A stretch of 64,000 nucleotides of DNA, taken from contig JAVFAS010000003.1 in NCBI GenBank assembly GCA_034002405.1, forward strand, positions 62,001 to 126,000, in the 5' to 3' direction. Positions 26,291 to 35,190 of the stretch are shown piece after piece (position 1 is the stretch's first letter; each line of letters opens with the position of its first letter). The translations under genes were made by a program, and so were the position numbers. The notes under the pieces are model-generated. The model searched no databases. It saw only the letters and a program-made list of their open reading frames with translations, and was not told where the DNA came from. This DNA comes from SZUA-365 sp034002405 (GTDB taxonomy: Bacteria; Bacteroidota; Ignavibacteria; SZUA-365).

Positions 26291-27082
26291 ATGGAACTTG
26301 AACTGACGGGAAAACGGGCCTTCGTGGCCGGATCGAGCGACGGCATCGGACGCGCCGTGGCGGAGGGACTCGCCGCCGAGGGTGCGCAGCTCATGCTCTG
26401 CGCGCGCACCGAAGCCAAATTGGAAGCCACGGCGCAGACACTGCGAAAACACGGCGCGGCGCGCGTGGAATTCATCGCGGCGGATCTCGATCGTTCCGCC
26501 GAAATCCAGCGCGTGCTCGACCGGACGCTCGACGCGTTCGGAGGCATGGACATTCTCGTCACCAACAACGGCGGTCCGAATCCCGGTGATTTCCTTTCGA
26601 TGACCGACGAGGACTGGCTGGGCGGATACAAGCGCACGCTGATGAGCGGTATCCGTCTGATCCGCGGCTTCCTGCCCGGAATGATCGAACGCACATGGGG
26701 CCGGGTGATCAACATCACGAGCATTTCGGTCAAACAGCCCGTGCCGCGCCTTCTGCTGTCGAATACGTTCCGTGCCGGTGTGACCGGAATGGCGAAAACA
26801 CTGTCCGACGAGGTGTCGAAACACGGAGTGACGGTCAACAACATCGCGCCGGGGTACATCGCCACCGCGCGGCAAGCGCAACTTTTCACCGACCGCGCGG
26901 CCGCGGGAGGCACGACGGTCGATCGTATCCGTGACCAGCTCACGGCCAACATTCCGATGGGACGCATCGGAACGCCGGACGAAATCGCCCATCTCGCGGT
27001 ATTTCTTGCCAGCGCGCGCTCGTCCTACATCACCGGCACGACCATTCAAGTCGATGGCGGCCTGTTCCGTGGTTTGATGTAA
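26291..27082 (+). CDS. Atypical short-chain dehydrogenase/reductase (BKR-like SDR)
   Basis: A 263-residue SDR-fold protein. The ATG at 26291 begins directly at the first beta-strand (ELTGKRAFVAGSSDGIGRAVAEGL). The cofactor motif reads GSSDGIG instead of TGxxxGIG. In the catalytic region ITSISVKQPVPRLLLSNTFRAG, the Tyr and Lys of the YxxxK motif are missing; Ser-Asn-Thr-Phe-Arg occupies that place. VNNIAPGYIATAR and ITGTTIQVDGG follow as in typical SDRs. This matches a known BKR-like subgroup lacking the catalytic tetrad. Cofactor binding is likely; reductase chemistry is doubtful. Confidence 0.86.
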   Translation: MELELTGKRAFVAGSSDGIGRAVAEGLAAEGAQLMLCARTEAKLEATAQTLRKHGAARVEFIAADLDRSAEIQRVLDRTLDAFGGMDILVTNNGGPNPGDFLSMTDEDWLGGYKRTLMSGIRLIRGFLPGMIERTWGRVINITSISVKQPVPRLLLSNTFRAGVTGMAKTLSDEVSKHGVTVNNIAPGYIATARQAQLFTDRAAAGGTTVDRIRDQLTANIPMGRIGTPDEIAHLAVFLASARSSYITGTTIQVDGGLFRGLM

Positions 27083-27085
27083 GGA

Positions 27086-29539
27086 TCAGAAATCATCGTC
27101 GCCCAATTCCTGTCCGCCACCGTTCCGTCCACGTTGGTCCTTTTCATTCATCGCGCGGTTGATGAACCAGCGAAGATTGAGCATGACCACGGGGGCATCT
27201 TGCAGCGAATATTGGTAGGATGAGAAATCCGGTCCGGTGAATGTCGACTCGCGTTCCGCCGTCCCGAGCACATCCGAAATATCGAGCGTGACCGCCAGGC
27301 GGCGCTGGAACAGCTCCTGTCGCACCGCGAGACTCGTGACCGCGTAGCCTTCGACTCTTCCTTGCGCGGAAATCGACGGACTGTTATAGCTCGCGTTTAC
27401 TTGCACCATCGTCCCCGGCATCAGTTTGAAGGTATTGTTGAAGCGAAGATTCCAGGTGAATCGCTGTTCGGCGAAATCCTGTCCGCCCAACGCGCCTTCG
27501 ATCCGGTAGTCGAACAGGTTTCCGAGCAGGTAGACATCCCACACCTTCAACACGTCGAGATTCAGCATCAGCTCGACACCGGTCGAAAACTCCTGCCCGA
27601 CGTTCTCCACCGTGCGGAGGGTGATATTGTCGCGATAGACACTTCGGACATGTTCGACCTTGTTGTTCGTGACACGGTGGTACGCTTCCGCCGAGAACAG
27701 CGCCGCGCCCAGGTTGGTCTGGAATCCGGCCTCCCAGGAATCGATATATTCAGGCTTGAGAGCCGGATTGCCGCGTCGCACGTTGTAGGCATCCATCCAG
27801 GTTTCGAAAGGCTCGAGAAACCATCCACGCGAATGCTCGATGCGCCGGGTGTAACTGGCCATCACCTGCTGCATCGGCGCGAGGTTGTAGGAGGCGTGGA
27901 AGGTCGGGAAGAAATCCCATTGCAGAAAATCAAATTCCTCGCCACTGCTGGTGGTCACCGTGCGATCGGTGTGCTCCGCGCGCAGGCCTGCTTGCAGGCC
28001 GAACTTGCCATACATGGTCGACACCGTGGAGTACATTCCCTGCGTGAATCGTGCATACTGTGTGTTGCGGTCGAACGCTGGCAGCGGCACATAGCTGGCG
28101 GTCGTCGGGTCGAATTCCGCGAGCGACGTGATATCGTCCGACTTCCCGTCGCGTCCTTCATACCCCGCGACAAACTTTGATTTTTCTCCCAGCGGAAGCG
28201 AGTAGTCGACCTTCAGTTCGATGCGTCGTCCGGGACCGTCCTCCGTGGAAATCCGTCCGCTGGTCACCGCCCCGGCGGTGGTGAGCAATTCGTCGATCGA
28301 TGTCTCGTCCCCCTCCCGGCGACGGAAGGAAAGCTGGGTGACAAGTGCATGCTCGCCCGGTGCGAAATCATGCCGGTATTCGAGATCCGCCCCCATCCAC
28401 GCGCCACTGCGTTCCGAATTCCCACGACTGATAGAGCGGGTGACCTCGGCGGTGCCGGGAAGCAGTTCGGAATAATCCATGCTCGCGCCATGATCATGCC
28501 CGTAGTTCCCGAGTCGCATGCTCGCGGTGATTCGATCGTTCTTGCCCAGCGCGACATCCCCGCCCGTGCGAAGCGACCAGCCGCCGAACTGGCGGTGGGA
28601 GGCGCCGTCGGCCTCGATCGTGGTGGTGCCGGCGGGATTGAGGAAGGTACTGCGTTCCCGTTCAGTGCCGCCCATCGCGCGCTTCCGGTAGTCGGCACCG
28701 AAGTGGATCGACCAGCCCGGTTGCCGGACCGTGTACAGACCGTCGGTGTTGTACTTGTCATCCCACCCCGCCCCGAGATTCACCACCCCGCTGTTGCCGA
28801 CGTTTCCATCTTTTTTCATGATCACATTGATAATGCCCGACATCCCTTCCGGATTGTACCGGGCGGAGGGATTGGTGATGATTTCGATGTTCTCGATCAT
28901 GCTCGAGGGAATCTGTGCGAGCGCGTCGGATCCCTCGAGCGCGGAGGGGCGCCCGTCGATGAGCACGGTGAAGCTGCCGCTGCCGCGGAGGCGGACCGTC
29001 CCATCGAGGTCAACGGTAACCGACGGCACATTCTGCAGCACATCCACCGCGGTCCCCGACGTCGCGGTCAGCTGACGGTCGACATTGATCACTTTCTTGT
29101 CCAGTTCGTACACCACCGGTGCGCGATCCGCCGCCACCTCCACCTCATCCATCTCGATCGGGGTGAGTGTCAGGCGGATATCTCCGAGATCGTTCACCCC
29201 GCCGTCACGGCGGATGTTGATATCATGGACATACGCATCCTCATATCCGATGAAATGAATCGCAAGGTAGTAGCGTCCGACGGGTACATTGCCCATGGCA
29301 AAGCGTCCCTGCGGATCCGACACCGTACCCTGCGCCATCGTGCTGTCACTCAGCCGGTGCAGGACGATATTGGCATACTCGATCGGCGCGCCGCGGTCGT
29401 CGACGATGCGCCCGGTGATGGTGACATCATTGAGCGCGCGCGCGTCCTGCGCGGCGACGGAGCCGGCACCGAGAAGAAGGAATACGAACATGAAGGGGAA
29501 AAACGCGGATCGGCGGGTGGGAAGGTTGGGACGAATCAT
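27086..29539 (-). CDS. Outer-membrane beta-barrel receptor with carboxypeptidase-like and plug domains (TonB-receptor-like)
   Basis: An 817-residue protein with signal peptide (ending SVAAQ near residue 30). Residues 38-125 are a carboxypeptidase-regulatory-like domain (VTITGRIVDDRGAPIEYANIVL). Residues 135-245 are a TonB-type plug (VINVDRQLTATSGTAVDVLQNVPSVTVD, ITNPSARYNPEGMSGIINVIMKK). The rest is barrel. It belongs to the outer-membrane beta-barrel group with short plug that includes SusC-distant relatives. The C-terminus has a charged extension (NEKDQRGRNGGGQELGDDDF) after the last strands, instead of the usual terminal aromatic. Substrate unknown; no SusD partner is adjacent. Confidence 0.87.
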   Translation of the reverse strand: MIRPNLPTRRSAFFPFMFVFLLLGAGSVAAQDARALNDVTITGRIVDDRGAPIEYANIVLHRLSDSTMAQGTVSDPQGRFAMGNVPVGRYYLAIHFIGYEDAYVHDINIRRDGGVNDLGDIRLTLTPIEMDEVEVAADRAPVVYELDKKVINVDRQLTATSGTAVDVLQNVPSVTVDLDGTVRLRGSGSFTVLIDGRPSALEGSDALAQIPSSMIENIEIITNPSARYNPEGMSGIINVIMKKDGNVGNSGVVNLGAGWDDKYNTDGLYTVRQPGWSIHFGADYRKRAMGGTERERSTFLNPAGTTTIEADGASHRQFGGWSLRTGGDVALGKNDRITASMRLGNYGHDHGASMDYSELLPGTAEVTRSISRGNSERSGAWMGADLEYRHDFAPGEHALVTQLSFRRREGDETSIDELLTTAGAVTSGRISTEDGPGRRIELKVDYSLPLGEKSKFVAGYEGRDGKSDDITSLAEFDPTTASYVPLPAFDRNTQYARFTQGMYSTVSTMYGKFGLQAGLRAEHTDRTVTTSSGEEFDFLQWDFFPTFHASYNLAPMQQVMASYTRRIEHSRGWFLEPFETWMDAYNVRRGNPALKPEYIDSWEAGFQTNLGAALFSAEAYHRVTNNKVEHVRSVYRDNITLRTVENVGQEFSTGVELMLNLDVLKVWDVYLLGNLFDYRIEGALGGQDFAEQRFTWNLRFNNTFKLMPGTMVQVNASYNSPSISAQGRVEGYAVTSLAVRQELFQRRLAVTLDISDVLGTAERESTFTGPDFSSYQYSLQDAPVVMLNLRWFINRAMNEKDQRGRNGGGQELGDDDF

Positions 29540-29665
29540 GAGGCCTGCGAATTGGATAACAAACAGTCAATGCGTGAACAGAATCGATTCACCTAAGACA
29601 AAACACGTCACCGGCGGGTTTAACTCCCGGCGAACCTGCAATCTGCCGATTTTTTTCGAAATCCT

Positions 29666-29694
29666 TTGCATCTCGTCCCGCTTCGCCGTATATT
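29666..29694 (+). promoter_or_regulatory. Sigma70-like promoter of the initiator tRNA
   Basis: TTGCAT (29666-29671), a 17-bp spacer, and TATATT (29689-29694), ten bases before the mature tRNA 5' end. Spacing and boxes fit a housekeeping promoter with transcription starting only a few bases before the tRNA. Confidence 0.72.
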
Positions 29695-29704
29695 GAAATT
29701 CCAC

Positions 29705-29777
<73 letters not shown>

Positions 29778-29782
29778 CAATC

Positions 29783-29812
29783 AAAAGGCAGAGTCACACG
29801 GCTCTGCCTTTT
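29783..29812 (+). terminator. Intrinsic terminator of the initiator tRNA
   Basis: AAAAGGCAGAG (29783-29793) pairs perfectly with 29802-29812 around an 8-nt loop, and the stem ends in TTTT. It lies five bases after the tRNA discriminator base. Confidence 0.9.
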
Positions 29813-29822
29813 GGCTGTTGGC

Positions 29823-29862
29823 TTTTTGACACTTTGACTTTTTGACACTTTGACTTTTTGAC
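29823..29862. repeat. Octamer tandem repeat TTTTTGAC/ACTTTGAC, five units
   Basis: Five 8-bp units alternate TTTTTGAC and ACTTTGAC. They lie between the tRNA terminator and the end of the cupin gene, in a convergent spacer like the one at 6619. Confidence 0.93.
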
Positions 29863-29881
29863 CGTTTCCCCGCCCCCTACG

Positions 29882-30445
29882 TTACCGCACCCGCAACGGC
29901 TCCCCCACCACCTTCATCCCGTGCGCGGCGAACACCCGCGCGACCTCCTCGTTCGAGGGAGGCGATGTCCAGCGGTCGGTGACGGCGAAAAAGTCCTCCA
30001 TGCGTCCCGCCGGCAGGTAGGACACCACGGTTCTCGCCTTCCCGGTGCGCTGTACGAACGCATGCGGCACGCCGCGCGGCAGAAAAATCGTGTCACCGGA
30101 TTTCAAATGAAATCGCTCCTCCCCGCATTGGAACAGATACTCCCCTTCGGTGACATGAAACCACTCATCCTGTTCGAGGTGGATGTGCAGCGGCGGTCCG
30201 CCATTGGGAGTCTGTCCGATCTGCTCGAACACCGCGAGCGCGCCATCGGTATCCGCGCCCGAGATCTTGATGTCCAGCGTATTGAGCGTCACGCCGCGCA
30301 TCGTGAAGCGTTTCCCGAATCGTGCCTGCCCGGAGGCGACCACGAATGGCGTGCGTGTGTGCAAGGCGAAAAATGTCCGCGTGTACGAAAGAAACAGAAG
30401 CGGCAACGCCGCGAGCGTCCGCATGATGAATCCCCGGCGTTTCAT
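29882..30445 (-). CDS. Cupin-domain protein with a twin-arginine type signal
   Basis: A 187-residue protein. The ATG at 30445 has AGGAAGGA six bases upstream. The N-terminus MKRRGFIMRTLAALPLLFL has two adjacent Arg followed by G-F-I and a hydrophobic segment, which fits a Tat signal. The cupin core shows GGPPLHIHLEQDEWFHVTEG near residue 92 (metal-binding His residues) and FLPRGVPHAFVQ near residue 133. Function unknown; cupins of this type bind a metal and may be sugar-binding, isomerases or quercetinase-like. Export of a folded metalloprotein by Tat is plausible, and tatA is in this window. Confidence 0.82.
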   Translation of the reverse strand: MKRRGFIMRTLAALPLLFLSYTRTFFALHTRTPFVVASGQARFGKRFTMRGVTLNTLDIKISGADTDGALAVFEQIGQTPNGGPPLHIHLEQDEWFHVTEGEYLFQCGEERFHLKSGDTIFLPRGVPHAFVQRTGKARTVVSYLPAGRMEDFFAVTDRWTSPPSNEEVARVFAAHGMKVVGEPLRVR

Positions 30446-30521
30446 GGCAAATCCTTCCTCGCGTTTCCGGTGATAATACGGGAGCGCAGGAATAAAAGCA
30501 ATGTTAGATTTTATTATTCCT

Positions 30522-30548
30522 CCGCCGCATGGGGTGGACATGCGGCGG
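30522..30548. terminator. 10-bp perfect stem-loop after the Mrr gene
   Basis: CCGCCGCATG (30522-30531) pairs with 30539-30548 around a 7-nt loop. On the minus strand it lies just after the Mrr stop and before an AT-rich stretch. There is no T-run, so termination is a guess. Confidence 0.45.
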
Positions 30549-30596
30549 TGCGGGAGAACACTGTAGGGAAATAGGAGCGATGATAAGACCGTCCTG

Positions 30597-31496
30597 TCAG
30601 TCCTCGCTGAAGTAATCGGTATCGATGCGCTTGACGTGATAGGTATGCCGCGTGGTGACACCGACGTTGAAATCGATCATGAGTTCGGTGAGCCGCTTCC
30701 CGTCGATCAGCACGACCTTGGGATCGATCGCCGCGGCGTATTCGACGGCTCCCTGGGCGAACGTGCCGGTTGTGAGAAACACGCCTTTCCTCGCATGCTT
30801 GCCGTGCAACGCACCGACGAATTTCTGAACCTCCGGTCGCCCGACAGTCCCCGCCCACCTCTTCGCCTGGATGTAGATGACATCGAGACCGAGCCGGTCT
30901 TCCTTGATCGTTCCGTCGATCCCCTCGTCACCGCTCTTACCGATCGCCATTCCGGCATCGAGCATGCTGCCCCCGTACCCCATATTGACCAGTAACTCCA
31001 CGACGAGACGCTCGAAGAATTGCGGGGAGATGGATTTCACTTGATCGAGGAGTTCGACGGAAAGCTCGGCTCTGAGTTGTTCATATGATGCCAGAAGCTG
31101 TTCCTCGGGTGTGTCCGACAGCGGGATGGCGTCCGCACCCTTCCTTTCGGCGGGCTTTGCATGAAACTCGTTGAACTCCGGGAACTGCTTGAGGAACGCA
31201 ATGTTGATCGCGGTGGGGTTGGAGGCAAGAACCTCCCGGCCTCGCGTGGTTATGAGATACTGCCCGCGTTTGGGACGCGCGAGTAGCCCTGCGCGGTAGA
31301 GATAGACCATGGCCCAGGCAACCCGGTTATTGAAAACAGGCTGCGTCCCACTGGGCAGCAACTCGCTTAATTCGTCGTTCGTGAGCTGGAATACATCCGC
31401 GAGGGCATGCCGGTATTCCACGGACGTGTGCACAACGCCGTCGCCCGCGACCTGGAGAAGAGGCAACATGAGTGATTGGAAATCCGGAATGGACAT
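30597..31496 (-). CDS. Mrr-family restriction endonuclease (type IV-like)
   Basis: A 299-residue protein. Residues 1-95 are the Mrr N-terminal winged-helix domain (VEYRHALADVFQLTNDELSELLPSGTQPVFNNRVAWA). The C-terminal half is the Mrr catalytic fold: FFERLVVELLVNMGYGG near residue 160, then GDEGIDGTIKED and VIYIQAKRW, giving the D-(x)n-QxK active site. Such nucleases cut modified DNA. No methyltransferase or helicase gene is adjacent, so it is stand-alone. Host defence is the known role for the family. Confidence 0.9.
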   Translation of the reverse strand: MSIPDFQSLMLPLLQVAGDGVVHTSVEYRHALADVFQLTNDELSELLPSGTQPVFNNRVAWAMVYLYRAGLLARPKRGQYLITTRGREVLASNPTAINIAFLKQFPEFNEFHAKPAERKGADAIPLSDTPEEQLLASYEQLRAELSVELLDQVKSISPQFFERLVVELLVNMGYGGSMLDAGMAIGKSGDEGIDGTIKEDRLGLDVIYIQAKRWAGTVGRPEVQKFVGALHGKHARKGVFLTTGTFAQGAVEYAAAIDPKVVLIDGKRLTELMIDFNVGVTTRHTYHVKRIDTDYFSED

Positions 31497-31611
31497 AGGT
31501 CAGCACTCCTGCATTGGAATGACAGCGTTTTGGTTCGTCACGACAGTCATGGGCTTCTCCTCGAACAATTCCGGATTTCGTGGCTTGCAGCGTTTTCTCG
31601 AATCCCCCCTC

Positions 31612-32499
31612 CTACCTCGTCACACGCAAGGATCGCGTCGCGATGCCGGTGGCGGATTTCGCCTGGATGAAATACGTGCCGGGGCGCCGGAGAAGTTCGG
31701 CGGGAATGACGAATCCGTGCGAGCCGGGTGCGAGGTGGTCGTCGTACACCCGCCCGATGAGCCGACCCTGCAGGTCGTACACCTCGACGGATATCGGACC
31801 GGCGACGGTGGCGGTGAGACGGATTTCCGCGAATTGTCCGACGCGGACGGGGTTCGGCCAGGCGGCTTCCAACCGGAAACCGGTCGCGGTGGTCAGATCG
31901 GTGATGGCGGTGCTGGTCACGCAGTCGAGCGCTTCGGTGGTAAGCGCATTCATCGCGCAGGTGAGTGTGTCGGCACCGTCCACGGCGACGATGGCCCAGG
32001 CGGAGCCGTTCCCTTCCTCCGTGCTGGTCACGTTCAATAAGAAACCGATGGGATAGGAGGACGGCCGCGATTCGAGGAAGTCCCGGACAGCCATGGTGCT
32101 CCAAACCATCGCCGCGGTGTCCGAATCCACCCACCACGCGTCCGGGATCATCGCGTAAAGGGTGTCCCCCCCCTCGGGCCAGGCCTGGGCTCCAAGCTCG
32201 CCGATCATCGTGCCCTGGATCTCGTTGTCGAGTGCCACCGCCGTGACGAGCTGCGCATCGCTGGGCGAGAGAAAACCGTACATCCACATCTGCGCGGTGC
32301 CACTGTCGCTGTTCAATGCGACGCGTAACCCGCCCACGTCGATGGCCATGGCCATGAGAAGGCGGACATCCTCCCCATGATTGCTTTTCACATCATCGAA
32401 CACCGCGTCAAGGTGTTGACGGGCGGTGAGCATTCCGGGTTGTGCGTGGAGGGTGCTTCCAACGAGGAGAAACAACAGGGAAAACGTTGCAAGGCGCAT
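31612..32499 (-). CDS. Secreted protein with T9SS C-terminal domain
   Basis: A 295-residue protein. The ATG at 32499 has GGAG six bases upstream and starts the signal peptide RLATFSLLFLLVGSTLHAQ. The middle part (residues 25-210) is not recognised; it is acidic and carries WPEGGDTLYAMIPDAWW and two Cys (CAMNALTTEALDC). Residues 215-295 are a type A sorting domain: AAWPNPVRVGQ, VYDLQGRLIGRV, LLRRPGTYFIQA, ending SLRVTR. Exported to the surface or medium by T9SS. Confidence 0.8.
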   Translation of the reverse strand: MRLATFSLLFLLVGSTLHAQPGMLTARQHLDAVFDDVKSNHGEDVRLLMAMAIDVGGLRVALNSDSGTAQMWMYGFLSPSDAQLVTAVALDNEIQGTMIGELGAQAWPEGGDTLYAMIPDAWWVDSDTAAMVWSTMAVRDFLESRPSSYPIGFLLNVTSTEEGNGSAWAIVAVDGADTLTCAMNALTTEALDCVTSTAITDLTTATGFRLEAAWPNPVRVGQFAEIRLTATVAGPISVEVYDLQGRLIGRVYDDHLAPGSHGFVIPAELLRRPGTYFIQAKSATGIATRSLRVTR

Positions 32500-32693
32500 G
32501 ATGTACTCCGAATGACGAGGCTGTGTGTTTCCGGGAAAGATAGGGCGGATGGAGGTCAATGTAAAGAGTAGAAGATCTTTTTCCCGATGATCATCGCCAC
32601 GGGGCGGTTTGCGCGGTTCCGGAGTTTTCGATACGTTGCTCCCATTCTTTGACATTCCGTTCCGTTTCCACAGCACCACAGGAGACGTCGTAC

Positions 32694-33458
32694 ATGAAAC
32701 GCACCTTTGTTCCTCTCGTTCTCGCCGCCGTGCTCGCCATCGCACCATGGTGGACGGCCTGCGACGAGGACGATCCTACCGGTCCGAATGACCTCGGCGG
32801 CGATACGAATCTCGAACTGACTGAGGTCGGACAGGAATTCCCCATTTCCATCGCGGATCCGACGGGGTCCTCGACCGTGCTTTCCGAGATCGAAGACAGC
32901 ATTGTCATCATCGCGCGGGACAACGGAATTGTCACCGTGCGCGCGGTATTCGGCTTCGACAGTGCCTGGGTACGCGGCCTCGAGGCCGAACTCGGCATGT
33001 CGAATCTCCCGATGAGCGTCAAACGCGCGGCGCTTACGACGTACATCGAACGCTTCGGCGGTGTACTCGACACGACGGACAAAGCCGCCATGACGGCGCG
33101 GGTGGACGCGAAGCTGAAAGTGACCTCGGAGGGAATCCAGGAATTCGTCAGCAGCGGGGGTGACGTGACGAAACCGTTCACCATCGTCAAGTACAACGCC
33201 AACGTCGGCGACAAATACGAATTCACCAACAGCGACGGGGAAAAAATCACGCGCACGGTGACGTACAAGTCCACCACCGACGATTATCAAGTGGGCTTCT
33301 GGTATCTGAAGGTGATCAAGGTCGAGGAGACGCGCGAGGATCCGCTGGTGGAAAAAATAACCTACATCACCAATCACAAATTCGGACTCGTCGGCGTGCT
33401 GCTCGAACCGAAAGCTGGCAATGACATCCGCGTGACGGTGTTCCCGCCCACGCTGTAA
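32694..33458 (+). CDS. Putative lipoprotein of unknown function
   Basis: A 254-residue protein with AGGAGA before the ATG at 32694 and a signal ending WWTACDEDD, where the Cys is a likely lipid attachment site. The mature part begins with an acidic linker (DEDDPTGPNDLGGDTNLE), a common arrangement in exported lipoproteins of this phylum. The rest is mixed alpha/beta with no recognised domain. It is divergent from the T9SS protein and ends at a strong terminator. Confidence 0.75.
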   Translation: MKRTFVPLVLAAVLAIAPWWTACDEDDPTGPNDLGGDTNLELTEVGQEFPISIADPTGSSTVLSEIEDSIVIIARDNGIVTVRAVFGFDSAWVRGLEAELGMSNLPMSVKRAALTTYIERFGGVLDTTDKAAMTARVDAKLKVTSEGIQEFVSSGGDVTKPFTIVKYNANVGDKYEFTNSDGEKITRTVTYKSTTDDYQVGFWYLKVIKVEETREDPLVEKITYITNHKFGLVGVLLEPKAGNDIRVTVFPPTL

Positions 33459-33486
33459 CAATCATCCCTCATATCCGTGGAATAAC

Positions 33487-33511
33487 AACGGCGCGTGATC
33501 CACGCGCCGTT
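33487..33511. terminator. Bidirectional stem-loop between convergent genes
   Basis: AACGGCGCGTG (33487-33497) pairs with 33501-33511 around a 3-nt loop. It lies between the lipoprotein (+) and the MORN-repeat gene (-). Confidence 0.75.
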
Positions 33512-33545
33512 TCCGTTGTTCACGTCTTCGAAATTCGGCGTGGAT

Positions 33546-34424
33546 TCATTTGACCTGCACGCCCTCCTTCCAGACCGTGATCGTGCAGGTGCCGTCCTTG
33601 TCCCACTGCTTCGCCTCCCCGTGTTTCTTCCCCGCCTTGTAGGGCGTCTGGTGAATTCTCGCACCGGAGGGATGCCACTCGGTGGAAATGCCGTAGCGCT
33701 GGCCCTGGTGATAGCCGATTTCGGATCGGAGCGTCCCGTTTTGGAACCAATCCCGCCGCACGCCGTGCACGCGTCCCTCCCGGTGCGGAATTTCGGTCTG
33801 CTTCGTGCCGTCCTCGTACCAGCGCACGGCGGTACCGGCGATGGCACCGTTCTTGAACGGAATTTCGGACTTCTTTTTCCCGTTTGGCCACCATTCGACC
33901 TGTTTCCCGTCCTCGCGGCCGTGACGGTACGTGACTTCACTGCGTTTCGCGCCGTCGGGATACCAGACGGTCTCGCGACCATGCGGCACACCACCCTGGT
34001 ACGGGGTCTGGAATTCCCGGGCACCGGTCTCATACCAGCCGCGGACGGTATCGACAATCACTCCATCACGCCACGTCGTTTCCGACATCACCGCGCCGCC
34101 CCGGAAATGGCTGCGGGAGACGCCGTCGGGTTTCCCGGCCACGAACGTGGTCACCGAGTAAAAAACCGCGGAATCCGGATCCGACACCGGCTGCATCCCG
34201 GTGCCGAACAGCAGCGTCCATTCCCCTGTGCGCTGGCCTGTCGCATCCGTGCGATTGGGGGACATGCGAATCGCCGGCTGCTGTGCCTGAAGGGAAGAAA
34301 GGTTCGCCACGATCAATGACAGGGCGCAGAGCACTGTCCGGAGCGAGCCTCGACGGAAGGCCTTCCGCACGCACGAAACCTTTATTGGCGGATTCCCGTA
34401 TGGGCGTTGTTGTCGTTTTCGCAT
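33546..34424 (-). CDS. Exported MORN-repeat (YwqK-like) protein
   Basis: About 292 residues. A signal peptide ends ANLSSLQAQ. Seven or so repeats of about 23 residues follow, each like WYPDGAKRSEVTYRHGREDG, the MORN_2/YwqK type. A GTG at 34370 with AAAGG upstream would give a shorter, cleaner signal peptide and may be the true start. YwqK relatives are often labelled antitoxins by automatic annotation, but that name comes from few members and is not supported by a toxin gene here. Last gene of the PPDK-like operon; likely periplasmic or surface. Confidence 0.75.
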   Translation of the reverse strand: MRKRQQRPYGNPPIKVSCVRKAFRRGSLRTVLCALSLIVANLSSLQAQQPAIRMSPNRTDATGQRTGEWTLLFGTGMQPVSDPDSAVFYSVTTFVAGKPDGVSRSHFRGGAVMSETTWRDGVIVDTVRGWYETGAREFQTPYQGGVPHGRETVWYPDGAKRSEVTYRHGREDGKQVEWWPNGKKKSEIPFKNGAIAGTAVRWYEDGTKQTEIPHREGRVHGVRRDWFQNGTLRSEIGYHQGQRYGISTEWHPSGARIHQTPYKAGKKHGEAKQWDKDGTCTITVWKEGVQVK

Positions 34425-34494
34425 GGCGATCTGTTTCTCACGTGTTGTTGTTTTCAAACCGCACGGGAATCACGCGCGGAATGCGACGAACGTG

Positions 34495-35172
34495 TCAGCT
34501 CGACGCGGCGGTGGACGCGGCGGTGGCGGCAATGACGCCCGCGATGACCGCGGTGTGGATGTCCCGCACGACGTCGGCGACGGCCTTCCCGATCCCCTCC
34601 CCACCCAGCATTTCCTTCGCGCGACTTTTCGCCGCGCGCCGCTCGCCCTTGGGGACGATCTCGCCGAGCAGGTCGCAGGCGAGGACAAGTCCGAGCAGGG
34701 CAAGCAGTCGATCGTTCGGCGCGATCACGCCGCGGAGCAGATCGCGGAGTTTCTCGCGTACCAGGCGCTCGGGCTGAGGATCACGCTCGGGATAACGCTG
34801 GTAAGGCACGACCCAGAGGAAGTGCTTCTCGACATGCACGAGGATGCCGTTTTCCACGAGCGACCCGAACACGCGGCGGTCGATGCGCTTGATCTTCCGC
34901 GCCAGCCGTGATACCCAGAATTTTGCATCCTTTTCTTTTGTATTTGCCGAAATGAGTTCGAGCGCCTCGTCGGCGAGTGCGTCGCCGGTCGGCGCGCGGT
35001 CGGCGACCGCAAGGCGTCCTTCCACGGAATGAAGCCGACCGCCCAGCACGAGTTCGAAGAGCAACGCGCCCGCCAGACCGTATGGAATGGCCGTGCTCGC
35101 CGCCATCAGCAGCGAGCCCTTCTCGTCATGGGTCGCGATGAGCAACAGTTCCTCGGCGAGGGTGAGTGTCAT
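34495..35172 (-). CDS. GPP34/GOLPH3-family phosphoprotein
   Basis: A 225-residue protein starting LTLAEELLLIATHDEKGSLL, the signature of the GPP34 family (yeast Vps74, human GOLPH3). In eukaryotes the family binds phosphatidylinositol-4-phosphate and retains glycosyltransferases in the Golgi; in bacteria its role is unknown. The core FGSLVENGILVHVEK is typical; the C-terminus is a hydrophobic helix ending in an Ala/Thr/Ser-rich tail. It is 18 bp after the GAPDH gene and probably co-transcribed. Confidence 0.88.
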   Translation of the reverse strand: MTLTLAEELLLIATHDEKGSLLMAASTAIPYGLAGALLFELVLGGRLHSVEGRLAVADRAPTGDALADEALELISANTKEKDAKFWVSRLARKIKRIDRRVFGSLVENGILVHVEKHFLWVVPYQRYPERDPQPERLVREKLRDLLRGVIAPNDRLLALLGLVLACDLLGEIVPKGERRAAKSRAKEMLGGEGIGKAVADVVRDIHTAVIAGVIAATAASTAASS

Positions 35173-35190
35173 CGTGCACCTCCGGCCGGA

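Noticed and set aside
33546..34424. Toxin-antitoxin system from the YwqK-like label
   Set aside because: No toxin gene is adjacent, and MORN-repeat proteins with signal peptides are common exported proteins.
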